From Methanoplanus limicola DSM 2279 (GTDB lineage: Archaea; Halobacteriota; Methanomicrobia; Methanomicrobiales; Methanomicrobiaceae), in assembly GCF_000243255.1 (NCBI RefSeq), contig NZ_CM001436.1, positions 2,458,020-2,522,019 of the forward strand: DNA of 64,000 nucleotides. Direction: 5' to 3'. A model generated the notes under the pieces. That model searched no databases and was not told the DNA's origin. It saw nothing but the letters and a program-made list of their open reading frames with translations. The position numbers and the translations under genes were made by a program. Positions 26,859 through 36,853 of the stretch are shown here, in pieces. The stretch's first letter is position 1, and each line of letters starts with the position of its first letter.

Positions 26859-29698
26859 ACCGTTAAAGCCTCATTTAATTCTGCCATAATCGTGTTTAAA
26901 TCGTCACCGAAGGCACGGTATGCGGAGATTAAACCGCCCTTCTGGATAAGACGCTGATTGTACTCAAAGTCATCCGGGGATATGGATATGCTTGTGCTGA
27001 TGTGGTCTTTAATAATATTGAGCCATTCCATCTGTTCAGGGGTGAACTTTCCGCTTCTGTTAGTTTCGTTTGTTTTGTTAGTGTTGTTGATTGTGTGGCT
27101 TTTGTTGCCGGTTGTGTTTGTGTCGCTGTCGTTTGTGCTCCCTTTTGCGTATGCAGACTCCCTCTCCTTAATCCACCTCTCAAAGCGGTGTTCAACCGTC
27201 TCGGAGAAGGGTTCAAGATAGTAATCACTGCCAATCGTAAACCGGACAAGCGAGATAATATCGGTAAGCATCCGGTGAGGATTTGCACCCCTCACCCGAT
27301 CCTTCTCCACCTTTTCATAAGCAGCCCAGACATTATCCGGGGTAAAACCGTAAGGCGGTTCTGACAAAATCTCAGACAGCTCCTTAATCTGCTCAAAAGT
27401 CAGGTGCCTCTCCTTATGCGGACGGCTGTAAATAATCTGAAGGGCTGTAACCGAATCCCTGTTCTCCTCGATAAACTTCCTAAAGTTCGCAACCGTTAAA
27501 ATAGCACGCTCGGAAGCATCCGTTGAAAAACCAGCCTCAAGAAGAGAGTCCTCACTCACCCTGTCAATCACCTGCTCAGACCTGGTTTTCATATCAAGAA
27601 GCAGACGCCGGAAATTCGGGCTGTCAAACGGCCTGCATGCAAGGGACTTAAGCTCAAAACCTGCCTCGGAAAGCTCATCATAACCCGGACTTTTAGTTGA
27701 AAACATCTCCTTTGCAGCACCCTCAATCTCATCGGGATCAAGGGAACTGTAAAGATCATTCACAATCCCTGAAAGCGGCATACCGGCAGAGTCAAAGATC
27801 TCCTCACGCTCCTTATCCCCAATCTTCCTGTCAAGACGGGCAAGCCTTGTCGCAAGCGTTGAAACCGTATCAGTATCATAATTCCCGGAAGCAACCGACT
27901 CCAAAAGCTTCTTAAACGAAACTGAGGGCTTCTTATCCACAACAACAAGCGGACTCTTCGATGACTCACAGACACCAACGGCATCGACCACAATAAACCG
28001 GTCCTTCGCCGGTGCATCCGAAGTTACCTGATGAAGCTCAGTCAGCTCAACCGTCCTTGTCCCACGGCCAAGCATCTGCTCAAAATAGACCTGGGATTTG
28101 ACATCCCTCATAAAAACAAGGCACTCAAGCGGCTTAATATCAACTCCGGTTGACACCATATCCACAGTAACAGCAATCCTCGGATTATACGAACCCCTAA
28201 ACTCCCGGATCATATCATCCGGTTTCCTGCCGGTCCTGTAGGTAATCTTCTTGCAAAAGTCATTTCCACGCTCAAACTCCTCCCTCACAATCTCGACAAT
28301 ATCCTCTGCATGGGAATCATTCTTCGCAAAGATGAGAGTCTTCGGCACCTCATTCCTCCCCGGAAAAAGAGATGTGAAAAGGTGCTCCCTAAACGTCCTG
28401 ACAACAGTTCTAATCTGGTCCGCCGATACGACATCACGGTCAAGCTGATTACCGGTATAGGATAACTCCTCATCAAGAAGTTCCCATCTCCTCTCCCTTG
28501 AAAGCTTATCCCGCTTCTCAACCCAGAAATCAGAATCAACCGTGCTTCCGTTTTTTGTAATCCCGGTAACAATCCTGAACACATCAAAACCGACATTAAC
28601 CCCGTCTGCAATAGCCCTCTCAGTGCCGTACTCCATAACCAGATTTTTATTGAAAAAACCGAGAGTCTGTGCAGAAGGAGTCGCAGTAAGCCCTATCAAA
28701 TGTGCATCAAAATACTCAAGCACCTGACTCCAGAGATTGTATATCGAACGGTGGCACTCGTCCGTAACAATGAAATCAAATGTCTCAACCGGAACTTCCG
28801 GATTATAAACAACCTCCATCTTCCTTCCGTAAAAACCGGATTCAAAAAGCGACATCTCATCATCTTCCGGGCTGTAATCCTCCTCACCGCTCAGAATGGA
28901 ATAAAGCCTCTGAATCGTTGAAATACAGACCCTTGATACTGGATCTATTTTCTGCCCGGAAAGATGCTGAACATTGTAAAGCTCGGTAAACTTTCTCCCA
29001 TCATCCGGAGTTTCATACTTCTGAAACTCCTTAAAAGTCTGAGTGCCGAGACTCGTCCGGTCAACAAGAAAAAGAACACGCCCTGCATTGCAGTGCTTAA
29101 TCAGCCGGTAAATAAAGGATACAGCGGTAAAAGTCTTCCCTGAACCGGTAGCCATCTGAATAAGGGACCGGGGGTGATCTCCTGCAAAAGAACGCTCAAG
29201 ACTTGTTATGGCTTCCACCTGGCACTCACGAAGCCCTTTTGTAACAAGAGGCGGAAACTCCTTCATCCTGCCCCTGAGGGTCATATCCTGCTTAGACCAT
29301 TCAAGTAAAGTTTCCGGGCGGAAAAAACTGTAAACACGCCTGGACCTCGGTTCCGGGTCTCTCATATCCCTGAAAAAAGTCTCCTTTCCTGTGCTCTCAT
29401 AGCCAAAAGGCAGGAAATCAAACTTATTTGGGATACCCGACACTGCACCTTTCAGGTACTTATCAGACTGATCAGACACACCACTAAGAGTAGCACCCTT
29501 CTTCTTAGCCTCAATAACCCCGACTTTTTTCCGGTTCACAAATAAAAGATAATCAGCAAAACCGGAACTGAGATGAAATTCCCGGACTGCAACCCCGACA
29601 CCTGCACCAAGGTTTATATCGTCCCTGTCCTGGACAACCCATCCTGCAGACAGAAGCATCCGATCTATTTCTTCCCTTGATTTCCCCTCAGGCGTCAT
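26855..29698 (-). CDS. hsdR: Type I restriction endonuclease subunit HsdR
   Basis: A 947-residue HsdR of the EcoEI/EcoR124-like type. The N-terminal nuclease site is FADYLLF then VIEAKK (Asp49, Glu63-x-Lys65). The helicase has Walker A QMATGSGKTF (about 181-190), the DEAH-type box DECH and VSTGVDIKPLECLVFMR (motif V) followed by MLGRGTR (motif VI). Near 860-890 there is a low-complexity Asn/Thr/Ser linker (TNDSDTNTTGNKS). It is the motor and nuclease that cuts unmethylated DNA. First in the transcription order, with an AT-rich promoter region around 29700-29720, and coupled to the STAND gene by a four-base overlap. Confidence 0.95.
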   Translation of the reverse strand: MTPEGKSREEIDRMLLSAGWVVQDRDDINLGAGVGVAVREFHLSSGFADYLLFVNRKKVGVIEAKKKGATLSGVSDQSDKYLKGAVSGIPNKFDFLPFGYESTGKETFFRDMRDPEPRSRRVYSFFRPETLLEWSKQDMTLRGRMKEFPPLVTKGLRECQVEAITSLERSFAGDHPRSLIQMATGSGKTFTAVSFIYRLIKHCNAGRVLFLVDRTSLGTQTFKEFQKYETPDDGRKFTELYNVQHLSGQKIDPVSRVCISTIQRLYSILSGEEDYSPEDDEMSLFESGFYGRKMEVVYNPEVPVETFDFIVTDECHRSIYNLWSQVLEYFDAHLIGLTATPSAQTLGFFNKNLVMEYGTERAIADGVNVGFDVFRIVTGITKNGSTVDSDFWVEKRDKLSRERRWELLDEELSYTGNQLDRDVVSADQIRTVVRTFREHLFTSLFPGRNEVPKTLIFAKNDSHAEDIVEIVREEFERGNDFCKKITYRTGRKPDDMIREFRGSYNPRIAVTVDMVSTGVDIKPLECLVFMRDVKSQVYFEQMLGRGTRTVELTELHQVTSDAPAKDRFIVVDAVGVCESSKSPLVVVDKKPSVSFKKLLESVASGNYDTDTVSTLATRLARLDRKIGDKEREEIFDSAGMPLSGIVNDLYSSLDPDEIEGAAKEMFSTKSPGYDELSEAGFELKSLACRPFDSPNFRRLLLDMKTRSEQVIDRVSEDSLLEAGFSTDASERAILTVANFRKFIEENRDSVTALQIIYSRPHKERHLTFEQIKELSEILSEPPYGFTPDNVWAAYEKVEKDRVRGANPHRMLTDIISLVRFTIGSDYYLEPFSETVEHRFERWIKERESAYAKGSTNDSDTNTTGNKSHTINNTNKTNETNRSGKFTPEQMEWLNIIKDHISTSISISPDDFEYNQRLIQKGGLISAYRAFGDDLNTIMAELNEALTV

Positions 29699-29817
29699 AT
29701 ATTTGGCTCTAAATATATATTTTTGCCCCGCTCATTTAAATAATCTGTCATCCGGAAAAATACTGATAATATATTCACGGTGTCAAAAAAGATATTTTCA
29801 GATAAATAACTCTGCTT

Positions 29818-30012
29818 TTAGCAATCAAAATCATTAGCCGGAATTATGCTTATCTTTCTGCCATCAACAGTAATTTCATCCTTCTGGTTAAACGTCAGGA
29901 TATAACTCCCTTTAAAATCAAATTTCTCCATTGCCTCCGGAAGTACGTTTATTTTCCGGTCTGGGAATACCCGATTTTGACGGCAAAATATCTCATATTG
30001 CATTGTAATCAT
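29818..30012 (-). CDS. Hypothetical 64-residue protein
   Basis: Not recognised. A short beta-rich sequence (KFDFKGSYILTFNQKDEITVDGRKISIIP) that starts at ATG 30012 or 30003, with no strong ribosome-binding site. It stands alone between hsdR and the regulator at 30085. The pattern hints at a small SpoVT/AbrB-like or OB-like fold but evidence is thin. Confidence 0.4.
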   Translation of the reverse strand: MITMQYEIFCRQNRVFPDRKINVLPEAMEKFDFKGSYILTFNQKDEITVDGRKISIIPANDFDC

Positions 30013-30084
30013 ATAAGAACAAGAGTCATATTATTTTTAAAAGCATATACAAATAAAGGTGAATCAATGTGAACAGCTATATCA

Positions 30085-30846
30085 TTAAGCCGCCTTTTCT
30101 CCTCTCAAATCCTCCAGAACCTTCTCGGCAGAGCAGGAAAGGTGATAACTTACAACACGGCCTTCTTTACTGGGGAATACAACGCCTGAATCAGAAAGCC
30201 TCTTCATATGCCATGATGCTGTAGAACAGGTTGTTCTGATAATGGATGCAATATCATTTCTCGAAGAACCGGGGCATTGCAGAAGATATTCACAGATTAT
30301 ATAGTCGGTATCATTTCTGAGTGCTGCAAGCATTTCCATCTCATCACGCGAATACCGACCTGAATTTTCAAAATAAAAACCTCTTCTTTTCCTGATCAAA
30401 ACGGCAATCCTGTGCTCACGTCTGAGCGTTCTCAGGTGGTATTCCAGTGTCCCCCTGTTTACTGACAGGTTTTTTTCAATTTCAGTAAAACACACACCGG
30501 GATTTCTAACAATATAATCATATATTCTACCCCTGAGTTCATGATCGAGAACTGTCTTCTTCTCAACACGCCGGAAATTTAAGGATAACATACCCATCCC
30601 TGCAATAATAATCTTTGCCGGAAGAATAAACACGGGAGAAATCAGGGTCAGCATAACCGCAAGGATTACAACCGGAGATACCTGCCAGAAATCAATTGCC
30701 AAAGGAGCCTTTGCTTCGCTTACAGGTGGTGCTTCATCCCAGTTCTGGACCGAATACTCCACGGTAACTGCTGATGCAGGATAAAATGAGATCAGCAGGA
30801 CAGCTATAACCAGAATTTTCAAAACCCGTCTAAAGAAAAACCTCAC
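30085..30846 (-). CDS. Membrane-anchored double winged-helix transcriptional regulator
   Basis: A 253-residue protein. N-terminal signal-like helix (about 8-27), a short outside segment, a second helix (about 50-85, with VSPVVILAVMLTLISPVFIL), then two winged helix-turn-helix domains in the cytoplasm: LRGRIYDYIVRNPGVCFTEIEKNLSVNRGTLEYHLRTL (split, about 104-142) and DYIICEYLLQCPGSSRNDIASIIRTTCSTASWHMKRLSDSG (split, about 176-215). This layout is frequent in methanogens and lets a membrane signal control DNA binding. An 11-bp element before its own TATA box recurs before the two divergent surface-protein genes, suggesting autoregulation and direct control of these. Confidence 0.85.
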   Translation of the reverse strand: MRFFFRRVLKILVIAVLLISFYPASAVTVEYSVQNWDEAPPVSEAKAPLAIDFWQVSPVVILAVMLTLISPVFILPAKIIIAGMGMLSLNFRRVEKKTVLDHELRGRIYDYIVRNPGVCFTEIEKNLSVNRGTLEYHLRTLRREHRIAVLIRKRRGFYFENSGRYSRDEMEMLAALRNDTDYIICEYLLQCPGSSRNDIASIIRTTCSTASWHMKRLSDSGVVFPSKEGRVVSYHLSCSAEKVLEDLRGEKAA

Positions 30847-30879
30847 AACTGATCATCCCTTTTTTAAATTAGTCGGTAC

Positions 30880-30902
30880 TTTATATTAATATTCTGTGAG
30901 AG
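30880..30902 (-). promoter_or_regulatory. Promoter of the regulator gene with shared CTCTCACAGAA box
   Basis: On the minus strand CTCTCACAGAA (30902-30892) is followed by TTAATATAAA (30889-30880), a good archaeal TATA box ~35 bases before the ATG at 30846. The same box precedes the genes at 31217 and 32803. Confidence 0.65.
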
Positions 30903-31149
30903 AAGTCAACACTTCGTAGCCGGATGATACAACCTGCATAAGACAGATTCCGGGGCCGCAAAAATACAGTCATTGCAGTTATATTTTTGACAAAATGCTA
31001 CACAAAATTAATTCACAAATAATATATGACTATAAAATAAATGCTCTGAATAATATAGGAATTACACATAAAAGGTACAAATAACCTGACATCCGGTATA
31101 AAAAAACAAAAGTTCACTCAAATTTCCGGAAGACAGCAGTGTCATTCTG

Positions 31150-31181
31150 ACGAAACCTCTCACAGAAATCACTTACATAAA
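31150..31181 (+). promoter_or_regulatory. Promoter of the 31217 gene with shared CTCTCACAGAA box
   Basis: CTCTCACAGAA at 31157-31167, five bases, then TTACATAAA at 31173-31181 as TATA box, 36 bases before the start codon. The segment 31141-31180 matches 32730-32768 almost base for base, apart from a few substitutions and small gaps. The rest of the 370-base gap between the divergent genes (30847-31216) holds nothing else recognisable. Confidence 0.7.
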
Positions 31182-31216
31182 CCCGGATAATATCAACATT
31201 ACCCAAAGGGTTCATT

Positions 31217-32722
31217 ATGAAAAAAATAATTTACGGAAAAAACGGACCGAAATACGCAACTGCAGCTATATTAATGTTTATCCTCATAATATCGCCGTCA
31301 ATTGCAGCAGAAGTGCTTACAATCGATCCGGTAGCCGTACCCCAGAAACCGGGAGGCGGCATTATTGAGCTTTCAGGAACAAGTTCGCTTTCACCGGGAA
31401 CAGAACTTACATGGCTTTTTGCAAATGAAAACTCCCTCATTGCCGACAGTTATCCTGACAGTATGGACTGGCAGTATGAAAAAAAGGGTACGACAAATGT
31501 ATTCAGGGGGGATGAAAACTCCAGGTGGATAGTGCAGCTGGACACAAAAGAACTCATTCCGGGATATTACAGCTTTGGAATAACAGGAAATGAAGCACTT
31601 GCCGAGAGGATAATAATATTTGATAACGAAAGCAGAGTCGCGGATAACCAAAAACTCTCCGAAATATCCCCTGATATTGATTACTATGCCAGCCCGAACT
31701 CCAAATTTGTTCCCGACAGATCATCTGAATTGCTGTCAGAGATGATCGAAATATTTGACTGCGATATGCCATCAGGACATATATCCTCAGAAGAACCGGT
31801 TGTAATCGGGAACAACATAAATATCGACTTTTTTACAATCCCTGCAAGATCAGCAGGCCTCTGGCTTTACAGTGCATTTCCGGACTGCAATTACAGATAT
31901 TTCACATATACAGGCTCAGATTCATATTGCGGCAGATGTACAATTTCTTTCAACAGGGAGGTAACATCGGGCCTGACTCCGGGAGATTACTACATCTTCG
32001 TAGAAATTTCCGGAAGACACAGATCAGACCTGTTTAACGGAGATGAAGATGAGTATTATGATTATCTTACAACAACACCGGAACCAGGGGACATCCGGGA
32101 CTGGTCAGACCCAAAAGAGCAGATCATAGAATCTCCCAGGTCATCAGTTGCACTCGAAGAGATTCTGAAAGCCAATGAAGAAGAGAGTAAATTCATGCGT
32201 TTTAAGATAAAAGTCATAGAGCCATGGATTAGTCTTGACGATACAGGAGATCTCTTCTCCGGTGAGGACATACTGGTATCCGGGAGGACCAATTTTGAGG
32301 AAAAAACAGTACTTACTGCTGAAATTCTGCCAACCGGAGATAATCCGATACAAAAAGACGGAGTATTAATCAGAGATATTGAAGTTAAAATAGATGAATT
32401 CGGAGATAAACGCTTTCAGACCTTATTTGACTCATCTGCCATTGTTCCCGGCGAATATATAATCAGAGTAAGTGACCGGGATTACAGGCTGGCAGAGGAC
32501 AATGCAGTAATTGAAGTCATTGACAACATATACAACAGAGAGGAGAAAGAGGAAGAAACACTTATTGTTAAGTCATACAGCGTCGATCCGGTGTCAAAGA
32601 CAGTGGTGAAACTTAATGAACCTGCAAAAAAAAGTCCGCTCCTGCCGGTTACCATCCTCACCGGAATAGTCTGTATTTTTATTGTTCTGTATTCTGCAAC
32701 ACTCAGAAGGAAGAGGAGATGA
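31217..32722 (+). CDS. Secreted, membrane-anchored surface protein, paralogue of the next gene
   Basis: A 501-residue protein with signal peptide (about 1-30, ending SIAAE), a long extracellular beta-rich part and one C-terminal helix (LLPVTILTGIVCIFIVLYSA) followed by RRKRR inside. The start EVLTIDPVAVPQKPGGGIIELSGTSSL and the late VIEPWISLDDTGDLFSGEDILVSGRTNF show two copies of an Ig-like repeat that begins with an IDP or EPW motif. A pattern of this kind is common in Methanomicrobiales surface proteins (DUF3821-like), but the family is not certain. It is divergent from the wHTH regulator and probably under its control. Role: cell envelope; exact function unknown. Confidence 0.75.
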   Translation: MKKIIYGKNGPKYATAAILMFILIISPSIAAEVLTIDPVAVPQKPGGGIIELSGTSSLSPGTELTWLFANENSLIADSYPDSMDWQYEKKGTTNVFRGDENSRWIVQLDTKELIPGYYSFGITGNEALAERIIIFDNESRVADNQKLSEISPDIDYYASPNSKFVPDRSSELLSEMIEIFDCDMPSGHISSEEPVVIGNNINIDFFTIPARSAGLWLYSAFPDCNYRYFTYTGSDSYCGRCTISFNREVTSGLTPGDYYIFVEISGRHRSDLFNGDEDEYYDYLTTTPEPGDIRDWSDPKEQIIESPRSSVALEEILKANEEESKFMRFKIKVIEPWISLDDTGDLFSGEDILVSGRTNFEEKTVLTAEILPTGDNPIQKDGVLIRDIEVKIDEFGDKRFQTLFDSSAIVPGEYIIRVSDRDYRLAEDNAVIEVIDNIYNREEKEEETLIVKSYSVDPVSKTVVKLNEPAKKSPLLPVTILTGIVCIFIVLYSATLRRKRR

Positions 32723-32729
32723 GCATCAG

Positions 32730-32770
32730 TCATTAGACGAAATCTCTCACAGAAATCACTTACATATAAA
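32730..32770 (+). promoter_or_regulatory. Promoter of the 32803 gene with shared CTCTCACAGAA box
   Basis: CTCTCACAGAA at 32744-32754, five bases, then TTACATATAAA at 32760-32770. The ATG at 32770 overlaps this TATA box, so it cannot start the gene; this favours ATG 32803. The block is a near copy of 31141-31181. Confidence 0.7.
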
Positions 32771-32802
32771 TGCCGATTTACATGACTGACAGAGGTGATC
32801 TG

Positions 32803-34203
32803 ATGAAAAACCTGATTCACAGAGTTAAATACAGAAATGCAGTATTTGCAGTATTATGCCTGGCACTGACAGCTCTGCCGGCCCTTGCAGGAGAAACAAT
32901 TACAATAGACCCTGTAAACTATGCACTTGTCCAGACAGACAGCCTTATTATAACCGGAAATGCCGATTTTAAAGAGAAGTCTGTCCTGAATTTTGAGCTG
33001 AGCCTTGAGCAGAACTATGATGAGAATGGCAATCTGAAGGACGAGATGGACAAAGCGGGAGGGGCAACGCTGATAACTCCCGGATCAGATGCAAAATGGT
33101 CATTTAACATAGAACTGAAAGATAAAATGCCGGGATATTATCTGTTCAGTGCCTGGAAAGAGGGCAATGAGGAGAGGGTAACCAGACAGGTATTTATATC
33201 CCCCGCAATGGTTGAACTCGCAGGTTCTGCTGAAAGGAGCAAAATATCCGTACCTCTAACAGCACCCTTCGGGGACTATTATGACAATTACAGTTATATT
33301 ACCCCAAATTCCGGAATAGAGTTCTATTTAAATCCGGACTTAGGTATATCTGAAGGTAGATTTGCAAAAGGTCAGGACCTTACCGTAACAGGCAAAGGCA
33401 TTGCAGGCAATGACATCCTCATCTGGATGTACAAAAAAACATCCATCCCCGATATGACATATAGCAGTGGCCATATCATTCAGGCTGATGAAGATGGTAA
33501 TATTTTAGATGAAAATATAATCATCTCCTCAGAAGATACAAAGGATCTGATGTCAGGTAAATGGATCATTTATGCTGTAAGCAGTAGTAATACAGGGATT
33601 TCAGAGCTGAAAAATAAGCTTGAATCCGGAACATTTCCCGATGAGGTCTTTTTAAGGTATGAACAGAACAGCCCGTATCAGAAATTCCCGATCCTGCTTG
33701 AAGAGCCGTGGATCAGGTTTGACCTGGATGATGAAGGTTTACTTCCGGATGCACTTTCAGGCTCTGTTGTTACTTTATCAGGCACAACCAATTTAAAACC
33801 CGGAACTGAATTTAATTTAGTTGCAGAACCTTCGGTCAATGGAAATTCCGGGCTTAAAAAAATTGTTGTCTCAGATATTTACGTTAAAGAGGATACACCA
33901 TATTACACATGGACAACAAAAGTTGATGCAGCATCCTTTGGCCCCGGAGAATATATTGTAACTATTTATGATATAAACAAAAATGCAGAGATTGTCAACA
34001 CCATGAACATATTTGACAGGACATATTTTGTGGACGGTGCCGAAGAGAATTCTCTGACTGTACAGTCATATGTTATTGACCCGGAGACAAAGGATATATC
34101 AGAGACTAACTCCCAAAAGAACAAAAGCCCCATATCTCCGGTCATAATTATTCAGGCAGTGCTTATTACAGGCATTGTGTGTCTTGCTCTTAGAAGGAAA
34201 TGA
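32803..34203 (+). CDS. Secreted, membrane-anchored surface protein, paralogue of the previous gene
   Basis: 466 residues from ATG 32803, which follows GAGGTGAT (32792-32799); an in-frame ATG at 32770 lies within the TATA box and is rejected. Signal peptide about 12-35 (ALPALAGE), then ETITIDPVNYALVQTDSLIITGNADF, matching the repeat seen in the 31217 protein, a long extracellular part including EEPWIRFDLDDEGLLPDALSG, and a C-terminal helix (ISPVIIIQAVLITGIVCLAL) with RRK. The two genes and their promoters arose by duplication. Function in the envelope; not recognised beyond this. Confidence 0.75.
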   Translation: MKNLIHRVKYRNAVFAVLCLALTALPALAGETITIDPVNYALVQTDSLIITGNADFKEKSVLNFELSLEQNYDENGNLKDEMDKAGGATLITPGSDAKWSFNIELKDKMPGYYLFSAWKEGNEERVTRQVFISPAMVELAGSAERSKISVPLTAPFGDYYDNYSYITPNSGIEFYLNPDLGISEGRFAKGQDLTVTGKGIAGNDILIWMYKKTSIPDMTYSSGHIIQADEDGNILDENIIISSEDTKDLMSGKWIIYAVSSSNTGISELKNKLESGTFPDEVFLRYEQNSPYQKFPILLEEPWIRFDLDDEGLLPDALSGSVVTLSGTTNLKPGTEFNLVAEPSVNGNSGLKKIVVSDIYVKEDTPYYTWTTKVDAASFGPGEYIVTIYDINKNAEIVNTMNIFDRTYFVDGAEENSLTVQSYVIDPETKDISETNSQKNKSPISPVIIIQAVLITGIVCLALRRK

Positions 34204-34209
34204 TTTGTT

Positions 34210-35595
34210 ATGATGAAGAGAACTGCTGTCTGCCTGATTATCATCATATCTCTTCTGATTCCATCCGTTTTTGCACTTGAACTTCCCGAACCGGTGATAA
34301 TTGCCAAGAGTGACTCTGCAAAGTACAACTCCGTTGCTTTTGACGGCACGACTGTTGCATGGATTGAATATGGGCTGAATGATGACAATACACTTTCAGG
34401 CTCAATTAAAAAATTTGATATTAATTCCGGCAGACAGGAAACAGTAATTGCCGATCCTTCCGGTAAATTCAGCCTTGAGATATCGGGTGACCGCTATGTC
34501 TGGTCTGACCAGAGGGGGATATTCTATTACGATGACTCGTCAAATCTGCTCACATACCTCTATTCCGTAAATAAACAGCATTCTCCCGTCATTGATGACA
34601 ACATCATCGTATGGGAGGAGAAGACCAGAAATCACTCATTTCTCAGAATGTATGATGTCTCAACCGGAGAATACAGAGATGTAGTCGAAGAGAGTGAGCC
34701 AGGCCACAATTATTACCTGCCGGCAATTTCAGGTGACAGGCTTGTCTTTATAGATAAAAACACAGTAACTTCTGAAATCAGCCTTGTTTTCTGCAATCTT
34801 ACCACAAAAAGTCTGACAGATGTCTCCGGGATGCCGTTTATTTATCAGCCGCCGGCCATTGACGGTGACGTTGTGGTCTGGGTCGGACGGTATAATGATA
34901 ATTATTCCATCTGGATGTACAATATATCCTCCGGGGAAAAAAGACCGGTCGCTCCATCGGATGAATACCAGATGTACCCTGATATTTGCGGAAACAATAT
35001 TGTATGGGGCTGCTATGGGCAGAGCGGACAGAATGTCAGAGATGGCGGAGACATCTGGCTATATGATATTGCCGCAGATGTATCTAAGATGATCTCGCCG
35101 GATGGTGAGAATCAGGACTTTCCAAGGGCCTCTGAGAATTATGTTGTCTGGACTGACAGGCACGGAAGTGCACATGATGTTTATCTCTTCAATATCCCCG
35201 GCAGTTCCGATATTATCTCTTATTCCGGCAGGAATACCGGTGTTCACTCATCCCCGACCCCTTTTCCGACACCCGATACAAAGGTAAGATATTACAGTAA
35301 AATTTCAGAGGGCAAAACCGAGTGGTACTCGTTAAGTCCCTCTGAAGAGAGTGACAGGATTTCTTTTGAGATTAGATGGAAAAATTCAGATGATGAAATT
35401 TCCCTCTCTGTAGTAAGTCCTGACAACTCAATCTGGCATTTTTCAGACGAAGATGATCTAAAGAATGATTCTGCTATCCGGATGACAGTCTCCGGGATTA
35501 ACTCCGGATATTATACAAAGGGGGAGTGGACAATTGCAGTCACCGGAGATGTCATATCAGACAGTAATTCACATTATGACATCTGCTGGTATTAA
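34210..35595 (+). CDS. Secreted beta-propeller protein (TolB/WD-like repeats)
   Basis: A 461-residue exported protein (signal 1-24, ending VFALE). About six repeats of the pattern D-x-x-x-VVW-x-D/E followed by a short strand and Y/F-D/N-I-x-S/T-G carry it, for example DGTTVAWIEYG, DNIIVWEEKT, DGDVVVWVGRY, GNNIVWGCYG and ENYVVWTDRHG. This is the periodicity of TolB-like propellers common on methanogen surfaces. A ~95-residue C-terminal beta domain (from about 365) follows. No membrane anchor is seen. It begins six bases after the previous stop and probably shares its transcript. Confidence 0.8.
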   Translation: MMKRTAVCLIIIISLLIPSVFALELPEPVIIAKSDSAKYNSVAFDGTTVAWIEYGLNDDNTLSGSIKKFDINSGRQETVIADPSGKFSLEISGDRYVWSDQRGIFYYDDSSNLLTYLYSVNKQHSPVIDDNIIVWEEKTRNHSFLRMYDVSTGEYRDVVEESEPGHNYYLPAISGDRLVFIDKNTVTSEISLVFCNLTTKSLTDVSGMPFIYQPPAIDGDVVVWVGRYNDNYSIWMYNISSGEKRPVAPSDEYQMYPDICGNNIVWGCYGQSGQNVRDGGDIWLYDIAADVSKMISPDGENQDFPRASENYVVWTDRHGSAHDVYLFNIPGSSDIISYSGRNTGVHSSPTPFPTPDTKVRYYSKISEGKTEWYSLSPSEESDRISFEIRWKNSDDEISLSVVSPDNSIWHFSDEDDLKNDSAIRMTVSGINSGYYTKGEWTIAVTGDVISDSNSHYDICWY

Positions 35596-35864
35596 AAGAC
35601 CAGAAAAAGGGTTTTTTCTAATCTGAAATTTTGCATATTTTCGATATTATTCCGCTGTGACCTGACAATTTCTGAGAGTTCATCCCTTAGGATCATGCCA
35701 TATGCTGATTGAACCAGACAGAGACATATTTATCCATCACCACCGGACAATAACATCCATTACAAATGAACAATATTAATCATTCCGGATGGAATACTTT
35801 TCTAAAAAAAAGAATTGGGCATTATACGCCCTTTGTGTTCATGAACTGACCTGATTTGTTCAGA

Positions 35865-36662
35865 TTAATACTTCTTCCGGTGCAGTAAAATTCCGGCAGC
35901 GAAGAATACCCCGGAGATGACTGTCACCACCGGAAGCGGAGTTGCGGTAGATTCTGCCCTGGTGCTTTCAGGATTTAATGTCTCTTCCGGAATACCAGAC
36001 GTTATTTCAGGTCCCGGTCCAAAAGGCAGGGTCTCTTCCGGAATTTCAGACGGAATCACAGGCTCCGGCCCAAGAGGCAGGGTATCATTGCCTAAAATCA
36101 GTTCCACCGGCAGTCCTCCGACTGCGAACCACCCGAATCCCGGCATCTCCGGCTTAAAGACTGCAAGGGAGTACCCGTCCTCACCTGCTGCATTAATAAT
36201 CTCTGCACGCTCCCAGGTACCTTCCGGTTCATTATAATACCAGGCTGCAAGAAGCGAACTGTTGTTACTGTCCAGCCATTCCTTTGAGATCTTAGCTGTG
36301 TATGTCACCTCTGATAAGGTCTCCGGAGTGGTGTACTCAAGGGCGGCCTTTACATAATGCTGGACAATACCGTCCTGCGGCACACCCATGCCCTCATCCG
36401 GAGAGTCCATATTCTGTACTGTAACCCTTAACTTAGGAATATTATCTGCGGGAGTTATGCTCATCTCCGTGATGACTGTGCCCGACAGTTCGATTACAGA
36501 AGGCTTACCTGCCTTTAAGTCCTCTGCATATTTTATACATTCAGAGCTGCCGTCAGCTGTGATGTCATTAGATGTTTCTTCTGCCATAACCGGCTGAACT
36601 CCGGCTGTCAGACATAGTGCCAGTACCAGAAGTACTGCGGCTGCAAGGCGATTTATTCTCAT
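35865..36662 (-). CDS. Membrane-anchored surface protein, homologous to the tail of the 1778-residue protein
   Basis: About 265 residues from ATG 36662 (AGGTGA at 36667-36672); an upstream in-frame start at 36710 would add an unlikely hydrophilic head. Signal peptide about 5-28. A ~140-residue domain from YAEDLKAGKPSVIELSGT to MPGFGWFAVGG resembles the PGF-pre-PGF type domain of methanogens, followed by a Pro/Glu/Thr-rich stalk and a C-terminal helix with HRKK. The domain, stalk and helix repeat at the end of the next gene (36854-42190), which lies just upstream in the same direction, so this looks like a copy of that gene's 3' end with its own signal sequence. Confidence 0.75.
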   Translation of the reverse strand: MRINRLAAAVLLVLALCLTAGVQPVMAEETSNDITADGSSECIKYAEDLKAGKPSVIELSGTVITEMSITPADNIPKLRVTVQNMDSPDEGMGVPQDGIVQHYVKAALEYTTPETLSEVTYTAKISKEWLDSNNSSLLAAWYYNEPEGTWERAEIINAAGEDGYSLAVFKPEMPGFGWFAVGGLPVELILGNDTLPLGPEPVIPSEIPEETLPFGPGPEITSGIPEETLNPESTRAESTATPLPVVTVISGVFFAAGILLHRKKY

Positions 36663-36853
36663 CATTTCACCTGAATTATTTAACTTTGATTTTAAAGAAT
36701 AAATAACCATTTAATACCCGGAAAAAAGATAAAATATATATCAGCGGATAAACCGGGGATATTTATGGGAAGTCTCCCGGAATATCACCCGCCGGTTACG
36801 CTTTTTTGCCGCAGCAGATATGAATATATCTGTAATTCTGCCCCATATCCTGT

